Positions 45,838 through 54,754 of a stretch of 64,000 nucleotides of DNA are shown piece by piece. The number at the start of each line of letters is the position of its first letter. Position 1 is the stretch's first letter. The stretch is from Comamonas odontotermitis (GTDB lineage Bacteria > Pseudomonadota > Gammaproteobacteria > Burkholderiales > Burkholderiaceae_C). The notes beneath the pieces were generated by a model, which was not told the DNA's origin, made no database searches, and saw only the letters and a program-made list of their open reading frames with translations. A program made the position numbers and the translations under genes. The DNA lies in contig NZ_CP083451.1 in the NCBI RefSeq assembly GCF_020080045.1, positions 1,116,001 through 1,180,000 on the forward strand, written 5' to 3'.

Positions 45838-48729
45838 ATGGCACGTCCTTACACCCCCTTATCGCTTGGTCGGCGCCTGTGGGATACACATACGCGTGTC
45901 ATGCTGTGTCTGCTGGCTGGAGGGGTTTTGCTGGCGGGGCTGATGGCCTCGGACGACCAAGGCATCGGTTTTGCTGCCGCCCTGGGCACCTGGATTCAAT
46001 TGCTGGCCTTGCTGGCAGCCCTGGCCACCATTGGCTGGGGAGCGCGTTTGCTCTTGCAAAGTGCTTCAGGCGGCGCGCCTCTTGGGCGGCCCTTGTGGGT
46101 ATGCAGCGCAGTGGCCCTGGCCGTCTATACCGTGTTTGCAGCGCTTCCGGTCAGCCAGGCCGAAGCCATGGTGCAGGCGCAGTCCTGGTCGATCATTGCA
46201 GTCAATCTGCTGCTCTCCCTCACGCTGTTGATCATTTCGATAGATGTCAGACATCCTGCGGGTCAGGATGGGCTGGCAACCAGTGTCGAGCGCACGGGCA
46301 GTCTGCAGTTGCGCAGCAATGCCGGCGTGCTGCTGATGCTGGTGGCGTTGGCTGTGCTGGCTGCCATCGTGGCGCGTGGGTTGGTTTTTTCCCATTGGGC
46401 GCAGGCATATGCCTTGCCTGCGGGCATGCTGCTGTGCTGCGGCAAGGCATGGTGGGATACGCGCAATCTGGTAGGGCGCTCCAGCCGATGGCCGGTGCGC
46501 AGCATGACCGCTGCCGTGGCGCTGGCTGCGCTGGCACAGGGCGCATATTCCCATGCGCCCTTGGCGCTGTCGGTCATGGAGGCCGCCTGGTGCTATGCAT
46601 TGTCGGTGGTGGCCCTGGTCATGCTGATGGCTTCGGTGCGGCATACCCTGGTTGGCTGGGCCTCTGCGCATCCGGAACGCCTGCAAGGGGCTGAATGGCT
46701 GGAGCAGGCGCCTATCGGCATGGTGCGTGTCGATGGAGCTGGCATTATTGTGCATGCCAACCAGACCCAGCTGGAATGGCTGGGGGTCAAGACCCTGAGC
46801 GGCCAGCCCTGGACTCAGGCCCTGACCCCTGCATTGCGCAGCCAGGGCCCCGAATGGATGGAGCGGCTGCGTGCGGGCGAATCGCTGGCTTTCGAGCAGA
46901 GCATCGAGACCCGGCACGGTGTGCGTCACCTGCAGACCGATCTGATGGTGGCCCCACAGGGGTTCGATGACAACGCGTTTCTGCTGCTGTCGCATGATGT
47001 ATCGATGCAGAAGCTCATGGCAGGCCGCATGCAGGAGCAGCAGTCGCAACTGGTGTCGTTGGTCAGTGCGATTCCCGACCTGGTCGTGCTCAAGGGCGTG
47101 GATGGCCGCTTTCTGCACTGCAACCAGGCCTTTGAGCGTCTGGTGGGGTTGACGCATTCGCAGATCATTGGCCGAACCACGACGGATCTGGCGCTCGATG
47201 CCTACCTGCCGTCCGAGGTTGAAACCGACCTGCAGGCCAGGCACTCCCTGTCTCCTGTGGTGTATGAGGAAACCCTGCGCTTTGCCGATGGCGGCTATCA
47301 GGGGCGTTTTGAGATCACCAAGTCGGCCATTCGCTCGGCGTCCGGTGAAGTCACCGGCCTGCTGTGCATTTGCCGCGACCTGGCCGAGCGCAGCCATGCG
47401 CGCAAGGAAATCGAACGGCTCGAGTTCTTCGACGTGCTCACGGGCCTGCCTAACCGGCGCATGCTGATGGACCGGCTGGAATGGTCGATCCGCGCCTGCA
47501 AGCTGCGCGCCAGTTATGCGGCGCTGCTGTTCATCGATCTGGATAATTTCAAGGATCTGAATGACTCCCTGGGCCACCAGCAAGGGGATCGCCTGCTGTG
47601 CGAAGTAGGCAAGCGCCTGATCGCCAGTGTTCGCAGCGGTGACGTGGTGGCGCGCTTTGGCGGTGACGAGTTTGTGGTGCTGGTGGAGCATCTGGGCGGC
47701 GTGCGCGAGCAGGCTGAGAACCATGTCCGTGGCGTGGTGGAGCACCTGATCAGCCGTTTCAACCAGCCCTTCAGCCTCGACGGTGTTGCCCACTACAGCA
47801 CGCCCAGCATTGGCGTGACGGTGTTTGGCGACAACGATGTGCACAGTGCCGAAGAACTGCTCAAGCGCGCGGACATGGCCATGTACCAGGCCAAATCAGC
47901 CGGGCGCAATACCCAGCGGTTCTTTGATCCGCAGATGCAGGCGCAGGTCAATGCCCGTGCGCACCTCGAATCCGACCTGCGCCATGCGATTCACGATGGC
48001 GAGTTGCAGGTGTACTACCAGCCGGTGATGAACGGCCATGGGCGTCTCCTGGGGGCCGAGGCACTGGTGCGCTGGCGCCATCCGGGGCGGGGCCTCGTCA
48101 TGCCTATCGAATTCATCGATCTGGCGGAGCAGACCGGGCTCATCGTGGACCTGGGCACCTTTGTCATGCGCACCGCCTGCGAGCAACTGGCGGCCTGGGC
48201 AGACAGTCCTTTGACCGAGTGCCTCACCATAGCGGTCAATGTCAGCCCCCGCCAGTTCCGCAATGCAGGGTTTGTCGATGAAGTGCTGTCCATTTTCGAC
48301 GAAACCGGCGCCGACCCGTCCAAGCTCAAACTGGAGCTGACCGAGAACCTGCTGCTGGGAGACGTGAACGAGACCGTGTGCCGCATGCGCGAGCTCAAGG
48401 AGCGCGGCGTGGGCTTCTCGCTCGACGATTTTGGCGTTGGTTACTCTTCGCTGGCCTATCTGAAACGGTTGCCGCTCGACCAGCTCAAGATCGACCGCAG
48501 CTTCGTCAATGATGTGTTGAGCGATGTCAATGATGCCGTCATCGTGCGCACCATTCTGGCCCTGGCCCACAACCTGGAGCTGGAGGTGGTGGCCGAAGGC
48601 GTGGAAAACGCCGGCCAGGTGGATTTCCTCGTCAGCAATGGCTGTGAGCGTTTCCAGGGTTACCACTTCGGCAGGCCGGTGCCGATCGGCGAGTTCGAAC
48701 GCCTGCACGGCTTTGCTTCGTGCGTTTAG
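45838..48729 (+). CDS. membrane PAS-GGDEF-EAL c-di-GMP enzyme
   Basis: A 963-residue protein. The N-terminal 265 residues form about seven membrane helices (LCLLAGGVLLAGLMA, WIQLLALLAALATIGWG and others), followed by two PAS-like domains (about 285-400 and 405-520), a GGDEF domain (about 525-695) and an EAL domain (about 710-955). GGDEF is intact at residues 608-612, with an RxxD inhibitory site (RSGD) five residues before it. EAL is intact at 741-743 (AEALVRWRHPGRG), and the later DDFGVGYSS and KIDRSFV motifs are present. Both synthesis and breakdown of c-di-GMP are possible; the net direction cannot be read. Monocistronic. Confidence 0.92.
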   Translation: MARPYTPLSLGRRLWDTHTRVMLCLLAGGVLLAGLMASDDQGIGFAAALGTWIQLLALLAALATIGWGARLLLQSASGGAPLGRPLWVCSAVALAVYTVFAALPVSQAEAMVQAQSWSIIAVNLLLSLTLLIISIDVRHPAGQDGLATSVERTGSLQLRSNAGVLLMLVALAVLAAIVARGLVFSHWAQAYALPAGMLLCCGKAWWDTRNLVGRSSRWPVRSMTAAVALAALAQGAYSHAPLALSVMEAAWCYALSVVALVMLMASVRHTLVGWASAHPERLQGAEWLEQAPIGMVRVDGAGIIVHANQTQLEWLGVKTLSGQPWTQALTPALRSQGPEWMERLRAGESLAFEQSIETRHGVRHLQTDLMVAPQGFDDNAFLLLSHDVSMQKLMAGRMQEQQSQLVSLVSAIPDLVVLKGVDGRFLHCNQAFERLVGLTHSQIIGRTTTDLALDAYLPSEVETDLQARHSLSPVVYEETLRFADGGYQGRFEITKSAIRSASGEVTGLLCICRDLAERSHARKEIERLEFFDVLTGLPNRRMLMDRLEWSIRACKLRASYAALLFIDLDNFKDLNDSLGHQQGDRLLCEVGKRLIASVRSGDVVARFGGDEFVVLVEHLGGVREQAENHVRGVVEHLISRFNQPFSLDGVAHYSTPSIGVTVFGDNDVHSAEELLKRADMAMYQAKSAGRNTQRFFDPQMQAQVNARAHLESDLRHAIHDGELQVYYQPVMNGHGRLLGAEALVRWRHPGRGLVMPIEFIDLAEQTGLIVDLGTFVMRTACEQLAAWADSPLTECLTIAVNVSPRQFRNAGFVDEVLSIFDETGADPSKLKLELTENLLLGDVNETVCRMRELKERGVGFSLDDFGVGYSSLAYLKRLPLDQLKIDRSFVNDVLSDVNDAVIVRTILALAHNLELEVVAEGVENAGQVDFLVSNGCERFQGYHFGRPVPIGEFERLHGFASCV

Positions 48730-48823
48730 GCGCCTGACTCCGTTTCATGCACTCCTTTGAGCAATTTGCTGCGTCTTCGCGCTGGCTCAAATGTGCGTGG
48801 CCTGATCCCGGCACAATGGTGGC

Positions 48824-50035
48824 ATGCAAGAACAGATTCTGATCGCGGGCGGGGGTATCGGGGGGCTGGCTGCAGCGCTGGCAGCAAGTCTGGCCGGTAC
48901 GGAGGTGCGTCTGTATGAACGTGCCCCGGCTTTCGGCGAAATAGGGGCTGGCGTACAACTGGGTCCCAATGTGGTGCGGCGCCTGCAGGCCTGGGGGCTG
49001 CAAAAGGGTTTGCAGGCCACCGCAGCCTTTCCGCAGGCGCTGGTGTCGCGCAACGCAACCAGTGGCGAGGCACTGGCCCGACTCGACCTCGGAGCCGATG
49101 CCGTGGCACGCTATGGCGCCGCGTATGCCACCATCCACCGGGCTGATCTGCACCAACTGCTGCTCGATGCCGTGCAAGGGCGTGATGGCGTGCACCTCAA
49201 TCTGGACAACCCCGTGGATTACCACGAGGACAATGGCGAGGTCGTCACCATCACCACCAAGAAAGGGAAGAAGATCGAGGGCGATGCGCTGGTAGGGGCC
49301 GATGGCGTCTGGAGTCGCACCCGCCTGCGCATGCTGCACGATCAGCCGCCGCGCCAGACCGGCCATCTCGCCTACCGTGCCATGGTGCGCCAGGCCGATC
49401 TGCCGCCTGCGCTGCGCACGCAGGAGATCACCGCCTGGATGGGGCCGCGTTTTCATGCCGTGCAGTACCCGGTGCGCGCGGGCGAACTGCAGAACCTGGT
49501 CATCATCACCGAAGGTGCACCGCCCGATGATCTGGAAACCTGGGACCATGCCGCCAACGCAGCGGATCTGCAGCGCAGCCTGGCTGGCGCGCACCGGCAA
49601 TTGCTGGATCTGGTGCAGGCCGTAGCTGCAGTGGGTTCTTCGCCGTGGCGCCTGTGGCCGCTGGTCGAACGTGCACCCGTTGCGGGCCCGCATGAGATGG
49701 CCCAAGGTCTGGTGGCGCTGCTCGGGGATGCGGCGCACCCCATGCGACCCTACCTGGCCCAGGGTGCAGCCATGGCCATCGAAGACGCTGCCGAACTGCA
49801 GCGTGCGCTCACCATGCACGATCTGGAGTTGCCGCTGCGTTTGCGCCGCTACGCGCTCAACCGCTGGGAGCGCAATGCAAGAGTGCAGGCGCGCGCCATC
49901 CGCAACGGTGACATCTTCCATGCCCGCGGCCTCGTGGCCCTGGGCCGTGACACGGCCTTGCGCGCCCTGGGATCGCGGCTGATGGACGTGCCCTGGCTGT
50001 ACCGGGGCGATGGTTCGTCAGCCACGGTGCTCTGA
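48824..50035 (+). CDS. FAD-dependent monooxygenase (salicylate hydroxylase-like)
   Basis: A 403-residue group A flavoprotein hydroxylase. The FAD motif LIAGGGIGGLAAALAASLAG, then ERAPAFGEIGAGVQLGPNVV, the DG motif DALVGADGVWSRTRLRML and the GDAAHPMRPYLAQGAAMAIED motif are complete. The overall pattern is that of salicylate 1-monooxygenases and 3-hydroxybenzoate 6-monooxygenases, which hydroxylate monocyclic aromatic acids with NAD(P)H. The substrate is unknown; no ring-cleavage genes lie nearby, though the tryptophan dioxygenase gene is 2 kb away. Monocistronic; the MFS gene is convergent across a repeat hairpin. Confidence 0.85.
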   Translation: MQEQILIAGGGIGGLAAALAASLAGTEVRLYERAPAFGEIGAGVQLGPNVVRRLQAWGLQKGLQATAAFPQALVSRNATSGEALARLDLGADAVARYGAAYATIHRADLHQLLLDAVQGRDGVHLNLDNPVDYHEDNGEVVTITTKKGKKIEGDALVGADGVWSRTRLRMLHDQPPRQTGHLAYRAMVRQADLPPALRTQEITAWMGPRFHAVQYPVRAGELQNLVIITEGAPPDDLETWDHAANAADLQRSLAGAHRQLLDLVQAVAAVGSSPWRLWPLVERAPVAGPHEMAQGLVALLGDAAHPMRPYLAQGAAMAIEDAAELQRALTMHDLELPLRLRRYALNRWERNARVQARAIRNGDIFHARGLVALGRDTALRALGSRLMDVPWLYRGDGSSATVL

Positions 50036-50068
50036 GGGGTTCCGTTCGCCTTTCGGGATGCATGGCTT

Positions 50069-50128
50069 TGCTTTAAAAATCATAGCTAGAGGCGATTTAC
50101 TCTATTGATTTTTAAAGGCTTATAGCTC
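50069..50128. repeat. intergenic AT-rich repeat with 12-bp perfect inverted arms
   Basis: CTTTAAAAATCA (50071-50082) and TGATTTTTAAAG (50106-50117) are exact complements, and TAGC steps follow each arm (CATAGC, TATAGC). It lies between the convergent monooxygenase and MFS genes and could end transcription from both sides. Confidence 0.7.
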
Positions 50129-50184
50129 TGAGGTGCGCTGTTTGCATACACGCATGGCTATCTTTTCGATAGACAGTGCTCTGC

Positions 50185-51477
50185 CTATCTGCCGCCTTGC
50201 TGCGCCAGCAGGGGCGATTTGGGCAGAAAGCGAAAGGCCAGACAGCCCAGCATCAGCATGGCGGCCACGAAAAGCATCACATATTCATAGGTTTCGGCCT
50301 GGTGGTGCTCGGCCCAGGCCGCGACTTTGCCAGACCCCCATTGCATCAGCGCCACGCCCAGAAACATGGCCATGGTGTAGACCGAGAGCGCGCGGCCCGT
50401 GGTCTCTTTGGGGTAGGACGAGCGCACATCGGCATACTGCAGCACGGAGTAGCCGGATACCAGGCCCATCAGCAGGATCAGGGCTACGGTGGCAAGCGGA
50501 TGGTGCACAAAGGCGAGGGCGCAGAAGATGCTGGCCATCACGGTGGCGCCAATGATGATGCGGCGGCGGCGCCTGGCCGGGCCCGGGTCGAAGCGGCCAA
50601 AGATCGATGGGACGAACAGCGAGATCACCGACACCACCAGGGCCACATTGCCCGTGGCAACGAGGCTGAAACCGTAGCGGTCGATCAGCATCGGGCTCAG
50701 CCACAGGCCGCGCACGGTCAGGAACGACGCATAACCAACCATGCCCATCAGCGCAATCGCCCAGGTGTGTGGCACCTTCAGGAGACCGCCAAAGCCTTTG
50801 ACGGCATTGATCCAACTGGGCTTGGGCAGATCGTCGCTGGCCAGGCGCGGTTCGTGCACGCGCCAGAAGATCGCCAGCCACGACAGCGCACACAGCGCTG
50901 CCAGCAGCCCGAAGCCAAAGCGCCAGCCCTGGTGCTGCACCAGCCAGGCCAGCGGCGTGCCGGTGAACAGCAGACCCAGGCCTCCAACCCCCATGCCCAC
51001 GCCCGACATGAAGGCAAAGCGATCACTGGGAAAGTGGCGCGAGATGAACATGGTGCAGGCCAGAAACGCGGGCGAACAGCCAATGCCGATCAGCAGCTGC
51101 CCCAGCATCAGCCAGTGGTAGCTGGGCGCAGCGGCGGAAATGGCTGAACCCGCAATCGCCAGCGGAAAAGCGGTGAGTACGGTTTTGCGCAACCCGTACA
51201 GATCCATGCCAACGCCCATGAAGAGCTGGGTGACACCGAAAGACAGGCCAAACAGCCCGGCAAATGCGCCCAGCGACTCAGCAGACAGCCCGAAATCCGT
51301 TCGCAGCCCGTCGGCAATGATGGAGGTGACGGTACGGAACGCCTGGCTCAGCGCAAAAGCCGAGAGCAGGGTGAGCAGCATGGCCCACAGTACGGTGGGG
51401 GATGCGGGCGGCTGGGCGGCTGCGGGCGCAGCCTGGGATGGGGTTGGGTTGTTGTCGGGCATGGCACAGGCAGGCAT
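50185..51477 (-). CDS. major facilitator superfamily transporter
   Basis: A 430-residue 12-helix MFS protein. After a Pro/Ala-rich N-terminus come ALSQAFRTVTSIIADGLRTD in helix 1, LFMGVGMDLYGLRKTVLTAF (the MFS loop 2-3 region, diverged from GxxxDRxGRR), LIGIGCSPAFLACTMFISRH and YSVLQYADVRSSYPKETTGR. The type resembles the organic-anion or metabolite carriers of the family; the substrate is unknown. The start may be 51477 or 51462 (MPDNNPTPSQ). It lies 226 bp downstream of kynA on the same strand, so read-through or a kynurenine/tryptophan link is possible but unproven. Confidence 0.82.
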   Translation of the reverse strand: MPACAMPDNNPTPSQAAPAAAQPPASPTVLWAMLLTLLSAFALSQAFRTVTSIIADGLRTDFGLSAESLGAFAGLFGLSFGVTQLFMGVGMDLYGLRKTVLTAFPLAIAGSAISAAAPSYHWLMLGQLLIGIGCSPAFLACTMFISRHFPSDRFAFMSGVGMGVGGLGLLFTGTPLAWLVQHQGWRFGFGLLAALCALSWLAIFWRVHEPRLASDDLPKPSWINAVKGFGGLLKVPHTWAIALMGMVGYASFLTVRGLWLSPMLIDRYGFSLVATGNVALVVSVISLFVPSIFGRFDPGPARRRRRIIIGATVMASIFCALAFVHHPLATVALILLMGLVSGYSVLQYADVRSSYPKETTGRALSVYTMAMFLGVALMQWGSGKVAAWAEHHQAETYEYVMLFVAAMLMLGCLAFRFLPKSPLLAQQGGR

Positions 51478-51504
51478 TGGCGTGGCAGCGGCGCCGCCTG
51501 AAGT

Positions 51505-51572
51505 ATTTGTTTGCTATGTAAAAAATAGCAATTGGCGCTCATCAGGCGGGCGCTGGAGGCTGAAAATGCTGC
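51505..51572. repeat. intergenic AT-rich repeat
   Basis: TGCTATGTAAAAAATAGCAA followed by TTGGCGCTCATCAGGCGG and GCGCTGG, a clear copy of the dispersed family, between kynA and the MFS gene. Confidence 0.65.
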
Positions 51573-51703
51573 AATCGCACATGCATACTATAGGACAGAC
51601 CCGCTGGGTCTGCAGCCCGCGCATGTCACATGCGGCAATCCTGGCAGGATCGGATGCTGGCGTGACGCAACGAGCAAAGGCCACTCGTAGCGCCGCAGGG
51701 GAG

Positions 51704-52564
51704 TCACAAATCTGTACGCAGGCTCCAGATTTCGGGGAACAGCACGACATCGAGCATCTTCTTGAGGTAGCTCACGCCACCCGTGCCGCCTGTGCCGCGC
51801 TTGAAGCCGATCACCCGCTCCACGGTCGTGAGGTGGCGGAAGCGCCACTGGCGGAAAGCGTCCTCGATATCGGCCAGCTTTTCGCCCAGCTGGTACAGGT
51901 CCCAGTACTGGTGCGGGTCGCTGTAAACGGTGATCCAGGCCTTCTTGACACCTTCGCTCTCCGTGTAGGGCTGGGTCCAGTCGCGTTGCAGTGCTTCCTG
52001 CGGCACGGCGATGCCCTCGCGTGCCAGCAGCTGCAGGGCAATGTCGTACAGCGATGGCGATTCGTAGGCCCGCTGCACCTGCTCCAGCAGGTCGGGGCGG
52101 TGCGCATGGGGCTTGAGCATGGCTGCATTCTTGTTGCCGAGCGAAAACTCGATGCAGCGGTACTGCGCGCTTTGAAAGCCGCTGGAGTTGGCCAGATAGG
52201 GCCGCATGGCCGAGTACTCGGGCGGCGTCATCGTCGAGAGCACGGTCCAGGCGCCCACCAACTGCTCCATGATGCGCGAAACCCGCGCCAGCATCTTGAA
52301 GGCCTCGGGCTTGGTATTGGCGGATGGGTTGGCAATTGCCTGCATGGCGGCGCGCAGCTCGTGCAGCATCAGCTTCATCCACAGCTCGCTGGTCTGGTGC
52401 TGCACGATGAACAGCATTTCGTCGTGCGCGGGCGACAGTGGGTGCTGGGCGTTCAGGATCTCGTCCAGGTGCAGGTAGTCGCCATAGCTCATGTCTTTGC
52501 TGAAATCGAGCTGGGCGCGCTCTTCATGCACAATGGATTCGGGCTTGCTGTTGGTGTCTCGCAT
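51704..52564 (-). CDS. kynA: tryptophan 2,3-dioxygenase
   Basis: A 286-residue haem dioxygenase that opens the indole ring of tryptophan to N-formylkynurenine. Diagnostic segments: [79 protein letters not shown] and the C-terminal [20 protein letters not shown], typical of bacterial TDO. The ATG at 52562-52564 is preferred to an upstream one at 52630. The partners kynB and kynU are in a separate operon about 6 kb away. It is divergent from ada. Confidence 0.95.
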   Translation of the reverse strand: MRDTNSKPESIVHEERAQLDFSKDMSYGDYLHLDEILNAQHPLSPAHDEMLFIVQHQTSELWMKLMLHELRAAMQAIANPSANTKPEAFKMLARVSRIMEQLVGAWTVLSTMTPPEYSAMRPYLANSSGFQSAQYRCIEFSLGNKNAAMLKPHAHRPDLLEQVQRAYESPSLYDIALQLLAREGIAVPQEALQRDWTQPYTESEGVKKAWITVYSDPHQYWDLYQLGEKLADIEDAFRQWRFRHLTTVERVIGFKRGTGGTGGVSYLKKMLDVVLFPEIWSLRTDL

Positions 52565-52670
52565 GGTGTGTGGGGCTATGAAGCGGCTTGAATTACAGCG
52601 CAAGAATGGCACTGCATCGAGGGGCCGCAAGGCCTAAAGTGGCTGCATCGATTGTACTGAGGTGATTCGC

Positions 52671-53798
52671 ATGAAACCGTCTGCCACTCTCGCTTCTGCT
52701 TCCCAGCGCGCACAGCAAACCCAGGCTGATCCGCGCTGGGCCGACGTGCGTGCCCGCGATGCCGGTGCCGATGGTCGCTTTGTCTATGCCGTACGCACTA
52801 CCGGTGTATTTTGCAGGCCCTCGTGCAGCTCGCGCCAGGCCAAGCCAGAAAACGTCAGTTTCTTCGACTCTCCCGCACAGGCGCAGGCAGCGGGCTACCG
52901 CGCCTGCAAGCGCTGCCAGCCCGACGCACCGGCCAAACCCGGGCATGCGGCGCTGATGGCTCAGCTGTGCCAATGGATCGCTACCGCTGAGGAGGAGCCC
53001 AGCCTGGCCGATCTGGCTGAGCGCGCGGGGATGAGCCCTTTCCATCTGCAGCGGGTCTTCAAGGCGGCGGTGGGTGTGTCGCCCAAGGCCTACGCCAAGG
53101 CCCAGCGCCGCCAGCGCCTGCAGGCGGCGCTGGGCGACGCCCAGGAGGCGCCGCGTGTCATCGATGCCATTTTTGACGCTGGCTTTGCCAGCACTGCGCA
53201 GCTTTACCGCGACAGCCAGGCCGTGCTCGGGATGACGCCGCGCCAGTACCGCACCGGCGGCGCGGCTCAGAACATTCGCTTTGGTGTGGGCGAGTGCAGC
53301 CTGGGGCCTATTCTGGTGGCTGCCACGGAACAAGGCATTTGCGCCATCCTCCTCGGCGATGATGCCGATGCGCTGGTGCAAGACCTGCAGCAGCGCTTTC
53401 CCAAGGCGCAACTCGCGGGGGGCGATGCGGCGTTCGAGCGCTGGATGGCGCAGGTCATCGGCTTTGTGGATGAGCCCTCGCGTGGGCTGGCGCTGCCGCT
53501 GGATGTGCGGGGCACGGCCTTCCAGCAGCAGGTATGGCAGGCGCTGCGCCGCATTCCGGTGGGCAGCACCGTCAGCTACAGCGAACTGGCGCGCACGCTG
53601 GGCATGCCGCAGGCCAGCCGTGCGGTGGCGGGCGCCTGCGCTGCCAATGCGATTGCGGTGGCCATTCCCTGCCATCGCGTGGTGCGCAGCGATGGCGAAA
53701 TCTCCGGCTACCGCTGGGGCGTGGACCGCAAGCGCGCGCTGCTGCGGCACGAGGCAGAACTGGCTCCCCAGGCCCTGCGGGTGGCGCGTCATGGCTAA
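52671..53798 (+). CDS. ada: Ada: methylphosphotriester/O6-methylguanine methyltransferase and activator
   Basis: A 375-residue protein with full Ada layout: zinc methyl-acceptor domain with Cys48 and Cys52 (GVFCRPSCSSRQ) and Cys79 and Cys82 (RACKRCQPD); AraC-type helix-turn-helix (about 98-200, LADLAERAGMSPFHLQRVFK); and C-terminal MGMT domain with the acceptor AIPCHRVVRSDGEISGYRWG. Methylation of the first-domain Cys turns the protein into an activator of the adaptive response. GAGG precedes the ATG at 52671. The stop overlaps the start of the next gene by 8 bp. With the oxygenase and alkA it forms a DNA-alkylation repair operon. Confidence 0.95.
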   Translation: MKPSATLASASQRAQQTQADPRWADVRARDAGADGRFVYAVRTTGVFCRPSCSSRQAKPENVSFFDSPAQAQAAGYRACKRCQPDAPAKPGHAALMAQLCQWIATAEEEPSLADLAERAGMSPFHLQRVFKAAVGVSPKAYAKAQRRQRLQAALGDAQEAPRVIDAIFDAGFASTAQLYRDSQAVLGMTPRQYRTGGAAQNIRFGVGECSLGPILVAATEQGICAILLGDDADALVQDLQQRFPKAQLAGGDAAFERWMAQVIGFVDEPSRGLALPLDVRGTAFQQQVWQALRRIPVGSTVSYSELARTLGMPQASRAVAGACAANAIAVAIPCHRVVRSDGEISGYRWGVDRKRALLRHEAELAPQALRVARHG

Positions 53799-54624
53799 GC
53801 GGGCGGCCAGCGCTGGCCAGGCTGCCTTGCCGCTGGGTGATGAGGAAATATTTGAAGAGAAATTGCCTGCTGCGCCCATCCATAAAGCGCCAGTTGCTAT
53901 GAATTTTGAAGATAAAGCGGCAATTCGCCATCTGGCGCACTACGACTGGCCCGGCATTTGCGCGCAGGTGGACAGCCAGGGTTGGGGCCTGCTGCCGGGT
54001 TTGCTGGATGCAGGGCAGTGCGCCCAGTTGGCCGGAATGTATGACGAAGCAGCGCATTTTCGCAGCCGCATCACCATGCAGCGCCACGCTTTTGGCCGGG
54101 GCGAGTACCAGTACTTTGCCTATCCGCTGCCAGCGCTGGTGCAAGCCATGCGCGACGCGCTGTATGCCCGGCTGCAGCCATTGGCCGAGCGCTGGCGCCA
54201 GTTGCTGCAGCCAGAGGCCAGTCCGTGGCCTGCCTCGCACGAGGCTTTCATCGACCAATGCCATGCGGCGGGCCAGGTGCGGCCTACGCCCCTGCTGCTG
54301 CGCTATGGCACGGGCGATTACAACTGCCTGCACCAGGATCTGTATGGCGAGCTGGTGTTTCCATTGCAGGTGATCGTGCTGTTGTCGCAGCCAGGGCAGG
54401 ATTTTGAAGGGGGTGAGCTTGCGCTGACCGAGCAGCGCCCGCGCATGCAATCGCGTGTGCAGGTGCTGCCCCTCAGGCGTGGCGATGCGGCCATCATCGC
54501 AGTGCGGGAGCGGCCGGTGCAGGGTGCGCGCGGCAGCTATAGGGTGCAGCACCGGCACGGCGTCTCCACCATACTGCGAGGCGCACGCCACACCCTGGGG
54601 GTGGTGTTTCATGATGCGGAGTGA
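53791..54624 (+). CDS. 2OG-Fe(II) oxygenase of the Oxygenase-NA type, DNA alkylation repair
   Basis: A 277-residue iron/2-oxoglutarate oxygenase in the place where alkB usually sits. The facial triad is visible: His-x-Asp in YNCLHQDLYGELVFPLQV and the distal His in LRGARHTLGVVFHD, with Arg in RGSYRVQHRHG. It resembles the PF09859 family, named for presumed oxidative repair of damaged DNA, rather than AlkB itself. The ATG at 53791 overlaps the ada stop by 8 bp. Residues about 28-42 are encoded by DNA resembling the dispersed intergenic repeat, so the true start may be ATG 53899 (MNFEDK). Oxidative demethylation of DNA bases is inferred from context. Confidence 0.85.
   Translation: MAKRAASAGQAALPLGDEEIFEEKLPAAPIHKAPVAMNFEDKAAIRHLAHYDWPGICAQVDSQGWGLLPGLLDAGQCAQLAGMYDEAAHFRSRITMQRHAFGRGEYQYFAYPLPALVQAMRDALYARLQPLAERWRQLLQPEASPWPASHEAFIDQCHAAGQVRPTPLLLRYGTGDYNCLHQDLYGELVFPLQVIVLLSQPGQDFEGGELALTEQRPRMQSRVQVLPLRRGDAAIIAVRERPVQGARGSYRVQHRHGVSTILRGARHTLGVVFHDAE
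53868..53915. repeat. dispersed repeat copy inside the oxygenase reading frame
   Basis: GCGCCCATCCATAAAGCGCC followed by AGTTGCTATGAATTTTGAAG has the same GCGC hairpin plus CATAGC/AAAATTC layout as the intergenic copies, but lies in frame near the N-terminus of the oxygenase. Confidence 0.55.
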
Positions 54625-54685
54625 AAACCGCTGGAGGCACAATTGGAGTACACGGTAATCGCTATCAAAATGAAAGCAAATCAGC
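54625..54685. repeat. intergenic AT-rich repeat (weak copy)
   Basis: CGCTATCAAAATGAAAGC at 54660-54677 with CCGCTGGAGGC upstream matches the AT-rich half of the family. It lies between the oxygenase and alkA genes. Confidence 0.4.
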
Positions 54686-54754
54686 CAGTCCTTGGTCGTC
54701 GCCATAGTGACCCTCGTGTCTGCGTTAGCACTGCCACCTTCTGACTGTCTCCCC

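Noticed and set aside
50139-50154. TTTGCATACACGC as a further GntR operator
   Set aside because: Only half of the palindrome matches (8 of 16) and no gene starts next to it; the flanking genes are convergent.
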